A DNA stretch of 6,324 nt from Verrucomicrobiales bacterium (lineage in GTDB: Bacteria; Verrucomicrobiota; Verrucomicrobiia; Verrucomicrobiales; DEV007): positions 1 through 6,324 of the forward strand of contig JAKMGR010000542.1 in NCBI GenBank assembly GCA_022424805.1. The letters are read 5' to 3'. The notes beneath the pieces were generated by a model. That model was not told where the DNA came from, did no database searches, and worked only from the letters and a program-made list of their open reading frames with translations. Position 1 is the first letter of the stretch; every line of letters begins with the position of its first letter. Of the stretch, positions 1 through 5,886 are shown one piece after another. The translations under genes and the position numbers were made by a program.

Positions 1-330
1 GGCGAATACCGTGTGCTTGTCCGCGACTCCGTCGCCGGTTGTATCTTCGAGAATCACAATCTGGTCGCTCTCCTCCTCGCCGGGTTGAATGTGAGGATAA
101 AGCGGGCTGCTAACAACCCAGAGTCGACCGCGTTGATCCCAGTTCATGTGAACGGGATTCGAGACGACTGGGTCTGAGGCAAACAGATTGATAGAAGCCC
201 CGTCGATAACCGAAAAGGAATCGAGTTGCGCTTGCGGATCCGTGTTGGGAATGTCGCGCAGTCCATTCTGAGCGATTGCGCTCGCAAGGAGCATTGCGGA
301 GATAAAGGCAATGAAAGAAACACATCTCAT
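1..330 (-). CDS. PVC-type heme-binding/membrane-bound dehydrogenase family protein, N-terminal part (cut by window edge)
   Basis: The first 110 residues of a longer exported protein are visible; the rest lies left of the window. Residues 1-20 form a signal peptide (hydrophobic stretch about 4-19, cleavage likely after the AIA at 18-20). From about residue 38 the sequence matches the start of the beta-propeller region of the large PVC-superphylum 'membrane-bound dehydrogenase' / CxxCH proteins: 'FSVIDGASINLFASDP' followed by 'HMNWDQRGRLWVVSS' and an acidic calcium-loop-like D96-x-x-G-D100-G-x-x-D104 segment. Full-length members usually carry a propeller, HEAT-like repeats and a C-terminal cytochrome c domain; none of those later parts can be seen here. 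The ATG lies 16 bp after the stop of the SGNH-like gene on the same strand, so the two are probably one transcript. No Shine-Dalgarno motif precedes it. The substrate is unknown; a periplasmic role in oxidising sugars or alcohols is only the usual guess for the family. Confidence 0.85.
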   Translation of the reverse strand, partial: MRCVSFIAFISAMLLASAIAQNGLRDIPNTDPQAQLDSFSVIDGASINLFASDPVVSNPVHMNWDQRGRLWVVSSPLYPHIQPGEEESDQIVILEDTTGDGVADKHTVFA

Positions 331-346
331 GGGAAGAATGGGGAAA

Positions 347-1360
347 TCAGTTCTTGGTTTTGCCTGCGAAAATGCGCTTACGAGCTGCTTCGATGACTTT
401 TTCCTGTTCAGCAATAAGGGGGTCAAACATAGGGATTTCTTTGGCGTTATTTCCTTGCTCGTGTTTCCGAAAAAGAAAGAGGTAGGTTTCATTGGCAGGT
501 CGCCAACGATGAAAGAAGAGCCGGTTTTTCTCAATAACCGCCTCGCGGAGTGCTAGGTATGCAGGAGCTTCGAGACCCGTCACCGAACTCTCATCATAAC
601 CAAGCTCCTTAATGATGTGGCGGGCGAGAACGCGATATCCTTCCTCGGTAAAGTGGATGCCGTTGTCCGTGAGCGGGCTTTCAGTGATCGATCCGTCAAA
701 GTCATCACCACCGAGTGCTGCGAAAAGGTCGACGAAGTGACTTTTATTCTTCTTCGCGAGATCTCGTATCGCGTCGCGGAACTTGGCAATCCGCGCGTTG
801 TTTTTGGTTTGGTCTGGCAGGTAACCACCATGATTTTCAAGGGGCGGTGGGGAAAGAAGCACGATCCCACGGAGATCTGCTCCTCCGGCTTTTCGAACGC
901 GGTCGATCAATTTCTGGTATCCATCGACAAAGAGGGCGAGACTCTTTTCCAATCCTGCCGCTGACGTTTCCGCCGCTACCGCATCGTCCGTCCAGCCCTG
1001 TTCCACCGACATGGCTTCGCCTGTGCCGTAAGAAAGAAAAACAATGTTGGGTTTGACCTCGGAAATGTTCTTGTCGAGACGGTCACGACCTTCCTGAGGC
1101 GTGCCGAAGTAGGAGCGTGAGTCTCCTAAAACCGAATCCGCGCTCCAGCCGAGATTCCGAACAACAAGACCGTTGACTTTATCTCCCGCGGCAAGGAGCA
1201 AGGCCGATTCCAGATGGCCATAGAGCCGAGCTCGTTCCACGAGCGTACTTCCGATGATGGCGATTCGATCACCGGATTTCAAAAGGCCTGCGGACTCCGC
1301 TTGCGCAAAGAAAGATAAGCTGACAAGCGCAAAAAGAACTGAGGAAAGCCGCATATCCAT
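347..1360 (-). CDS. Secreted SGNH/GDSL-hydrolase-like protein with degenerate catalytic blocks
   Basis: A 337-residue exported protein of the SGNH/GDSL type that often accompanies PVC-type dehydrogenases. The start at 1360 is chosen because it is followed at once by a signal peptide (residues 1-21, AQA cleavage); the frame stays open to an ATG at 1490-1492, but those 44 extra residues look like intergenic DNA. A second ATG at 1354 is equally possible. Block I is 'IIGSTLVER' (G37-S38-T39), where the nucleophile position of a GDSx motif would be Thr. Block II Gly sits in 'NLGWS' (69-73). Block III is 'YGTGEA' (111-116), with no Asn of the usual GxND. 'SPPPLEN' (170-176) and the final D232-x-x-x-H236 in 'DNGIHFT' are intact. 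The C-terminal part ('RPANETYLF', 'RKHEQGNNAKEIP') is typical of this PVC subfamily. Esterase activity, for example on acylated glycans, is possible but doubtful given the replaced residues. Confidence 0.85.
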   Translation of the reverse strand: MDMRLSSVLFALVSLSFFAQAESAGLLKSGDRIAIIGSTLVERARLYGHLESALLLAAGDKVNGLVVRNLGWSADSVLGDSRSYFGTPQEGRDRLDKNISEVKPNIVFLSYGTGEAMSVEQGWTDDAVAAETSAAGLEKSLALFVDGYQKLIDRVRKAGGADLRGIVLLSPPPLENHGGYLPDQTKNNARIAKFRDAIRDLAKKNKSHFVDLFAALGGDDFDGSITESPLTDNGIHFTEEGYRVLARHIIKELGYDESSVTGLEAPAYLALREAVIEKNRLFFHRWRPANETYLFLFRKHEQGNNAKEIPMFDPLIAEQEKVIEAARKRIFAGKTKN

Positions 1361-1546
1361 AATAAAACGAAAAATCGATGAAGGTCCAAGCTTCCGATTA
1401 CCCGAAACGCGTGAAACGGGTGTCGCTATGGGACAGCTTTGTATCGAATCCAATGGCCCATTGTGAGAGAGAATTGGAGAAGGTTTGGCCATTTTTCCTC
1501 ACTTGCTTGTCGTCGTGTCGTGGCATACGGAAAGATAAAGCAACCT
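1361..1546. promoter_or_regulatory. Divergent intergenic region between the SGNH-like and DUF4199 genes
   Basis: These 186 bp separate two gene pairs transcribed outward and must hold both promoters if the start assignments are right. On the minus strand, TTGGAT (complement of 1448-1453) and CATAGC (complement of 1425-1430) are 17 bp apart and resemble a weak sigma-70-type pair. On the plus strand, TTGCTT at 1503-1508 with TACGGA at 1526-1531 has the same spacing but a poor -10. GAAACG occurs twice as a direct repeat (1404-1409 and 1413-1418). None of these is strong, and the promoter consensus of this lineage is not known to me. A weak purine-rich GGAAAG (1529-1534) is the only ribosome-site candidate for the plus-strand gene and is rather far from its ATG. 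Confidence 0.35.
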
Positions 1547-2047
1547 ATGAAATCACTCGAACTCAAATGGGGGCTCATCGTCGGCGGGACGTATTTGATC
1601 TGGTTGTATGTATCCTACTGGTTGGGGATGCATACAAGTGGACTTGCTATGATGCAGATTATGGGATTGATCAGCCTAGGGATAACATTCGTGGTTTTTT
1701 TGCTGGGACTGCGGGAAGTGCGACTTGCGACGCCTGAGATAACGTGGACTGAGGGAGTTAAATCAGGGGCCACCATCGCCGGAATCGCCGCGCTCTTTGC
1801 GATTCTCACTCAAGTGGGATATTTCATCTTTGTGCATCCGGAATTTCCAGACTTAATGACAGAAGAAATGAGACAGTATTTCGCCGCGCAACAGCTGAAA
1901 GAGGAGGATCTGGATGCTTCCATTGAAGCGGCCAAGGAGACATTTTCGATGAAGGCATACATGGTGAAAGCCGGTGCTGGAATGTTCATTTTCGGCGTCA
2001 TTTTTTCCGCAACCATAATGGCTTTGCCGCGTAGACTGGCGAAATGA
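1547..2047 (+). CDS. DUF4199 domain-containing inner-membrane protein
   Basis: A 166-residue protein with the layout of DUF4199: two N-terminal membrane segments (about 8-27 and 36-54), a third at about 72-96, an amphipathic soluble stretch with many acidic and basic residues (about 100-136), and a fourth membrane segment (about 138-160) ending in a basic tail (PRRLAK). The 'TPEITWTEGVKSG' turn before the third helix is the most family-like part. The function of DUF4199 is not established. The start at 1547 is preferred because the first helix begins seven residues later; the frame extends back to an ATG at 1439, but that stretch reads as non-coding. The stop TGA overlaps the ATG of the next gene (ATGA, 2044-2047), so translation of the two is probably coupled and the products may act together in the membrane. 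Confidence 0.8.
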   Translation: MKSLELKWGLIVGGTYLIWLYVSYWLGMHTSGLAMMQIMGLISLGITFVVFLLGLREVRLATPEITWTEGVKSGATIAGIAALFAILTQVGYFIFVHPEFPDLMTEEMRQYFAAQQLKEEDLDASIEAAKETFSMKAYMVKAGAGMFIFGVIFSATIMALPRRLAK

Positions 2048-2619
2048 AGATTAGCCGGAAACTAGTTGTTGTCGCAGCAATATTGCTGCTAGTGATTCCT
2101 TCCATCGGATTCTGGGCATTGCTGCAGGCAGAACTTGTCGGATTTCCGGGGAAGCCAGTGGCCCCTCCATTCAACATGTCTGATCAGATCGCGACGATCG
2201 ATGTAGTAGCGGGGGAGGATGGAGAACTGCGCGGTCGCTTTGCAGGATGGAAGGAAGGAGATCCTGAAATGACGGGAGATGAATTCTTTCAGGAAATTCA
2301 CGGCAGGAATGGGGACCTCCCGACTTTCTACAGGCTACTGACCGTAACATCCCTGGCTGGTGTGGCCTGGGTCGTATTTGGATTTCTGGGCCAGGCCGTG
2401 TTCATGGGCCGAATGGTCGTGCAGATCATTGCCAGCGAAAAGGCGAAGTCTTCCGTCGTGCCTCCAGCCTTCTGGTGGCTCAGCCTGCTAGGGGCTTCCA
2501 TGCTGATGATCTACTTCATCTGGCGCAAAGATCCCGTTGGATTTTTGGGGCAGAGCACCGGATGGGTGATCTATCTGCGTAATCTTTGGCTGATTTATGG
2601 GCGTAAAAAACCTCTATAA
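2044..2619 (+). CDS. Lipid A biosynthesis N-terminal domain (LAB_N) membrane protein
   Basis: A 191-residue membrane protein. Residues 7-28 form a membrane anchor or uncleaved signal, 29-95 a polar segment probably outside the membrane ('TIDVVAGEDGELRGRF', then 'MTGDEFFQEIHGR'), and about 100-187 a LAB_N domain. Diagnostic pieces are 'GFLGQAVFMGRMVVQ' (113-127), 'SEKAKSSVVPPAFWWLSLLG' (131-150), 'RKDPVGFLGQ' (161-170) and 'YLRNLWLIY' (177-185). The same domain precedes the catalytic part of some lipid-A-disaccharide synthases, but there is no glycosyltransferase domain here, so it should not be called lpxB. Stand-alone LAB_N proteins are small membrane proteins often found near glycosyltransferases and are thought to help handle lipid-linked sugars; that role is inference. 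The gene starts inside the stop codon of the DUF4199 gene and has no ribosome site of its own. Confidence 0.85.
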   Translation: MKISRKLVVVAAILLLVIPSIGFWALLQAELVGFPGKPVAPPFNMSDQIATIDVVAGEDGELRGRFAGWKEGDPEMTGDEFFQEIHGRNGDLPTFYRLLTVTSLAGVAWVVFGFLGQAVFMGRMVVQIIASEKAKSSVVPPAFWWLSLLGASMLMIYFIWRKDPVGFLGQSTGWVIYLRNLWLIYGRKKPL

Positions 2620-2718
2620 AGCATTTGTTTAGAGTCTGTTAAATTAAGTTTACGAGTTGTAATCGGAGCAAGTTCGACGTTCCCTGTTTCCGGAAGTGGC
2701 GATCCCTTATTTTCAGAA

Positions 2719-2735
2719 AATTTCCCGCGGGAATT
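2719..2735. terminator. Palindrome in the convergent spacer, possible bidirectional terminator
   Basis: The spacer 2620-2761 separates two genes that converge on it. It contains a perfect 12-bp palindrome TTCCCGCGGGAA (2722-2733), extendable by two A-T pairs with one mismatch. Read on the minus strand it is followed by a short T run (AATTTTC). As a hairpin it would have only a short stem with a CGCG loop, so termination strength is doubtful; a protein-binding site is an alternative. Nothing else was recognised in the spacer. Confidence 0.3.
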
Positions 2736-2761
2736 CTCACTGATCTGCCTAATTCTAAAAG

Positions 2762-4231
2762 CTAAGAGACTGAGGGTTCCTCGACGCCTTTCTCCTCGGC
2801 GGTTCCCTCTTCAGTAGACAAATCGGCAAGAGGCTCTTCATCGTTCTCTTGGGACCTGACGAACTCAATTTCCTGAATGGAGCGCTCGTCGGCCAAGGTA
2901 ATCGTCGCGAGATACTTTCCTATGGCTGTCGATTCCCCAACTCCAGGAATCCGCCCAAGAAGGCTGGTGAGGTAGCCTCCAATCGTGCTGACGTCGGGAT
3001 CCTCGAGCTGGAGGTCGTTGACCTCGGCGGCAAGTTCGTGAAGGGGCAGCCAGCCTTCCACGATAAAGGAGTTTTCATCGATACGACGAAACCCAGGCTC
3101 TTCCTCGTCATCAAATTCGTCGTGGATTTCACCAACGACCTGGTCGAGCACGTCGTCGAGCATCACGAGTCCAACCGCGCCCCCGAATTCATCGACGACG
3201 AGAGCAATGTGGGCCCGATTCGAAAGAAAGAGTTTCAGAAGGTCATCCAAAGGCAGCATTTCTGCGACATTGATGAGATCGCGCTTCGCTGCAAACAGGT
3301 TCGGGGAATCCCGCTGCATTTCGCGGATGAGGTCCTTGATGTGAATCAAGCCGAGTGTTTTATCGAGGTGACCATCGACGAGGGGAAAGCGGGTGTGTTT
3401 GGATTCGAGTGCGATCTCGAGGTTTTCCTTAAACGTTTTGTGCACGTTGAGAACAATGACGTCATTCCGCGGCGTTATGATGTCACGGACACGAAGGTCG
3501 TTCAGCACGAGAGCATTCTCGAGAATCTCCTGCTCGGTTTCGGTCACTTCGTGGGCACGTCCGCTTTCTTCGACCATGAGGCGCAGATCATCAGCGGTGG
3601 CATTGGCAAGCGAACTGTCTACCGGTTCGACACGAAAGATGTTTTTGAGAAGAATATTGGAAAGCTGATAGATTACCCATACCGGCCCCGAAAAAAGGAC
3701 GTAGAAAACCTTGACGAGACCAGACGCGGCAATGGATGTCCGGACCGGCCGTCGAGACGCGATCGCACGCGGAATCTGCTCTCCAAACATGGTATTCAGC
3801 CCGGTCAAAAATAGGATTCCGATTACAAATCCGATCCATCTCACGGTTCCCGTCGCAAGATCGGTTGATGCTAAAAGAGGCCCAATCTTGGAAGTGATGA
3901 AGGGCTCGCCCAGGGCTCCCAGCACAATGCTGGAGAGGGTTATGCCAATTTGGCAGGCGGCGAGGTGAGGGTCGATATTTCGAACCAGGTCGAGGGCACG
4001 TCGCGCTCCTTTTCTTTTTTCCTCTACTGCTTCTTCCAACTGGCTCAAGTGAACGCGAAGAAGAGATATCTCTGCAGCGACGAAAACGGCATTGAGAATC
4101 ACGAGCGAGAAGAGCAGGAAAACCCAGACTACAGGGTGCTCAGAAAACACTTCTGCAAACGCAAGCAGGCCGGACGAATCGGAGGCGGACGCAGGTGCGA
4201 GAGTGCCTATCGAATTAGCAGGTGTCGTCAT
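2762..4231 (-). CDS. HlyC/CorC-family membrane protein (CNNM + CBS pair + CorC/HlyC domain)
   Basis: A 489-residue inner-membrane protein with the complete family architecture. The CNNM (DUF21) membrane domain covers about 30-220, with membrane segments near 33-55, 94-112, 130-148 and 170-192, the 'AAEISLLRV' motif (52-60) and 'GEQIPRAIASRRP' (150-162). The CBS pair covers about 245-370: 'VRDIITPRNDV' (248-258), 'HTRFPLVDG' (279-287), 'LGLIHIKDLI' (293-302), 'HIALVVDEFGGAVGLVMLDD' (341-360). The CorC/HlyC domain follows at about 380-460 ('FIVEGWLPLHEL', 'TIGGYLTSLLGRIPGVGE'). The last 29 residues are an acidic tail. Family members are linked to magnesium or cobalt export; the old 'hemolysin' name is misleading. 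An in-frame TGA directly abuts the ATG on its 5' side and the next Met is residue 148, so this start is well supported. It lies 129 bp downstream of the peroxidase gene, behind a strong inverted repeat, so it may be separately controlled. Confidence 0.93.
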   Translation of the reverse strand: MTTPANSIGTLAPASASDSSGLLAFAEVFSEHPVVWVFLLFSLVILNAVFVAAEISLLRVHLSQLEEAVEEKRKGARRALDLVRNIDPHLAACQIGITLSSIVLGALGEPFITSKIGPLLASTDLATGTVRWIGFVIGILFLTGLNTMFGEQIPRAIASRRPVRTSIAASGLVKVFYVLFSGPVWVIYQLSNILLKNIFRVEPVDSSLANATADDLRLMVEESGRAHEVTETEQEILENALVLNDLRVRDIITPRNDVIVLNVHKTFKENLEIALESKHTRFPLVDGHLDKTLGLIHIKDLIREMQRDSPNLFAAKRDLINVAEMLPLDDLLKLFLSNRAHIALVVDEFGGAVGLVMLDDVLDQVVGEIHDEFDDEEEPGFRRIDENSFIVEGWLPLHELAAEVNDLQLEDPDVSTIGGYLTSLLGRIPGVGESTAIGKYLATITLADERSIQEIEFVRSQENDEEPLADLSTEEGTAEEKGVEEPSVS

Positions 4232-4234
4232 TCA

Positions 4235-4298
4235 GGTATCGATCCCGTTGCGAACAAACTAACAGACTTCGTCGCAAAAACGGGATCGTTATGATACC
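4235..4298 (-). promoter_or_regulatory. Long imperfect inverted repeat in the leader of the CNNM/CorC gene
   Basis: Three nested complementary blocks lie just upstream of the ATG at 4231. GGTAT (4235-4239) pairs with ATACC (4294-4298), CGATCCCGTT (4240-4249) pairs perfectly with AACGGGATCG (4279-4288), and GCGA (4250-4253) pairs with TCGC (4272-4275). Unpaired bases are a 5-nt bulge (4289-4293), a 3-nt bulge (4276-4278) and an 18-nt loop (4254-4271). In the minus-strand RNA the hairpin would end three bases before the start codon and cover the normal ribosome-binding zone. It has no U tract after it, which argues against a plain intrinsic terminator. Control of translation, a protein-binding site or an unrecognised ligand- or ion-responsive leader are possible; it matches no riboswitch class that I recognise. 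Confidence 0.55.
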
Positions 4299-4325
4299 GG
4301 GTTTTGTGGTTATCTCCAGTCGAAA

Positions 4326-4350
4326 TTCGAGAGGCATGCTGGCGCTCGAA
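4326..4350 (-). terminator. Small hairpin after the peroxidase gene, weak terminator candidate
   Basis: TTCGAG (4326-4331) and CTCGAA (4345-4350) form a 6-bp stem with a 13-base loop, beginning 10 bases past the peroxidase stop codon. On the minus strand it is followed by TTTCG, a very short T run. The stem is short and AT-containing, so this is a weak candidate; if real it would partly separate the peroxidase gene from the CNNM/CorC gene. Confidence 0.22.
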
Positions 4351-4360
4351 ATATTAGCAA

Positions 4361-5827
4361 TCAGTCATCCTCTGGGAAAGGGAGCACCATTTCCAAACCG
4401 CTGGGAACGGATTCAGGGATAGTGTGCTCCAGATTGCGTGCGGAGGGACTCGTCAGTGCCTTCATGAAAGCAACGAGGTCCGCGACTTCCTCGTCGGAGT
4501 AGAACTTCGGGAACTTGAGTTCTTCCGGCATTGTCTTTTTCACCATGCGAATGACTTCCTTGTCCTGGTGGACTGCGCCACGAAATTCGGGTTCCAGCTG
4601 AGACGGATCGTAGTTTTCCAGTCCCTGAACCGGGTTCATTTTATGACGCACGACAGCCTCCAGAGTCGTGTAGGCTCCGTTGTGCATGTAAGGGCCGGTC
4701 AGCTCCACATTTCGGAGAGGTGGGGTGCGGAAAGCGAAGCGGTCCTCGAGACCGAAATCACTGCGATGGGTAACGCCAAAGTCATAATCCTCGTCACCTG
4801 CCGGTCCAGGGCCGATGGGAATGACACCAATGTTGTGCGTCTTCTGATCGGTCAGCAGTTTGCCAGTATGGCACTGAACGCAATTTGCTTTACCGTAGAA
4901 GAGGTGGGCTCCGCGAAGTTCGGCATCGCTGAGCGAGTTGTGTTCACCCACGACGAAACGATCAAAAGGTGCATCGTGAAAAGTGAAAGCATCAATCTCA
5001 AAGGCGGCTATCGCATTAGCGGCGTGAGCGAAGTGCAGTTCCTCCCGCGGGACGTCTGGAAAGGCCGTGGCGAACATCTCCGCATATTCGTCTATAGCGA
5101 GAACACGTTTCATGAGCGCCCCCCAGATTTCCTCTTCGTTTTGTCCGAGGACCTCACCGACTTCATTGTGCGCTCCCGTGATACCCGTCTCGCCTTTAGT
5201 TCCCCGCATCTCGGCATCAGATAGGACTGGCATCATCGCTTGCGCGGCAAGAACGCTATCGATGATCTCAGGGAAGACGACTTGGTAGTAGTCAGGGGAT
5301 TTGGTCATCCGTCTTTGGTTGATCACAAATCGACCATCTTCTCTCTTGTAGACCCGATTGTCCCAAAACATGGCCGTCCACTCTGAATCGCCGCGATTGA
5401 AGCAGTCGGGTGCGTTGCGCGGTGTAAAGGGGTGAGCGGCGGCGTTCATGTTGAAGCCCATCAGGACAGGATCACGGCCCTCCACCTCGACGAGACGAAG
5501 CCCTTCCGGCATGCGACGGCCAAGATTGGTGTAGGCACGGGTGCCTACAGAACGGGAGCGATTGTCTGTCGTCGATGCGAGAGGGTGGTGGCAAGTGGAG
5601 CAGGATACATCCCGGTTTCCTCCGATGAGCGGATCAAAGAATAGCGACTGACCCAATTTGAGCATTCCCTCGGAATAATCGGGCACAGGGTCGAGCGGGG
5701 TGACCTTGTGATTCTTGAGGACTTCAATCAAATCCCTAATGGACTGCTCCCGATCTTCGGCTGACAGTGCAGTCGTAAAGATCAGGTTAAAGGTGAGGAC
5801 GAAAAAGGTGTTTCTAAGAATTTTCAT
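4361..5827 (-). CDS. Secreted di-heme cytochrome c peroxidase / MauG-family protein
   Basis: A 488-residue exported c-type cytochrome of the CCP/MauG family. Residues 1-23 are a signal peptide (ALSA cleavage). Two heme-attachment motifs are present, 'CSTCH' (76-80) and 'CVQCH' (316-320), the pattern of one heme per domain. Other family marks are 'GQSLFFDPLIGG' (59-70), 'RNAP' then 'MFWDNRV' (137-149; usual form FWDGR), 'ELRGAHLFYGKANC' (303-316) and 'FRTPPLRNVELTGPYMHNGA' (366-385). Classical CcpA enzymes are about 330-350 residues and reduce hydrogen peroxide in the periplasm; this one is about 140 longer, with extra sequence before and within the first domain and at the C-terminus, nearer to MauG-like relatives whose substrates are mostly unknown. 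An in-frame stop four codons upstream supports the start. It follows the ASPIC/UnbV gene after 59 bp, so the two are probably co-transcribed. Confidence 0.92.
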   Translation of the reverse strand: MKILRNTFFVLTFNLIFTTALSAEDREQSIRDLIEVLKNHKVTPLDPVPDYSEGMLKLGQSLFFDPLIGGNRDVSCSTCHHPLASTTDNRSRSVGTRAYTNLGRRMPEGLRLVEVEGRDPVLMGFNMNAAAHPFTPRNAPDCFNRGDSEWTAMFWDNRVYKREDGRFVINQRRMTKSPDYYQVVFPEIIDSVLAAQAMMPVLSDAEMRGTKGETGITGAHNEVGEVLGQNEEEIWGALMKRVLAIDEYAEMFATAFPDVPREELHFAHAANAIAAFEIDAFTFHDAPFDRFVVGEHNSLSDAELRGAHLFYGKANCVQCHTGKLLTDQKTHNIGVIPIGPGPAGDEDYDFGVTHRSDFGLEDRFAFRTPPLRNVELTGPYMHNGAYTTLEAVVRHKMNPVQGLENYDPSQLEPEFRGAVHQDKEVIRMVKKTMPEELKFPKFYSDEEVADLVAFMKALTSPSARNLEHTIPESVPSGLEMVLPFPEDD

Positions 5828-5844
5828 CGAATTAATTCACGTCA

Positions 5845-5861
5845 TCGGTAATACGTCGGTA
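5845..5861. repeat. Tandem TCGGTA repeat upstream of the peroxidase gene
   Basis: TCGGTA occurs at 5845-5850 and again at 5856-5861, a period of 11 bp or about one helical turn, in the 59-bp gap between the ASPIC/UnbV and peroxidase genes. The spacing would suit a dimeric regulator binding one face of the helix, but two six-base matches in a short gap can also arise by chance. Confidence 0.2.
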
Positions 5862-5886
5862 GAGGCAAGAAAGGCGTTCAAAAAAT

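Noticed and set aside
110..325. 71-codon minus-strand open frame at the left edge
   Set aside because: It is out of frame with the signal peptide and propeller sequence of the PVC-type gene that covers the same bases.
1401..1420. Apparent inverted repeat CCCG...CGGG around GAAACG copies
   Set aside because: Only the outer four bases pair; the interior is a direct repeat with mismatches, too weak to call an operator.
1361..1492. N-terminal extension of the SGNH-like protein to an ATG at 1492
   Set aside because: The extension would bury a good signal peptide 44 residues in, and its composition looks non-coding.
1439..1546. N-terminal extension of the DUF4199 protein to an ATG at 1439
   Set aside because: The added 36 residues are basic and unlike the family; the ATG at 1547 places the first membrane helix as expected.
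2044..2619. Naming the LAB_N gene lpxB
   Set aside because: Only the N-terminal membrane domain shared with some LpxB proteins is present; the glycosyltransferase domain is missing.
2849..3814. Plus-strand open frame of 321 codons opposite the CNNM/CorC gene
   Set aside because: It lies wholly antisense to a gene with unmistakable CNNM, CBS and CorC motifs; its translation shows no domain and reflects codon bias of the real strand.
4424..5224. Plus-strand open frame of 266 codons opposite the peroxidase gene
   Set aside because: The minus strand encodes the conserved heme peroxidase with both CxxCH motifs; the antisense product has no recognisable family features.
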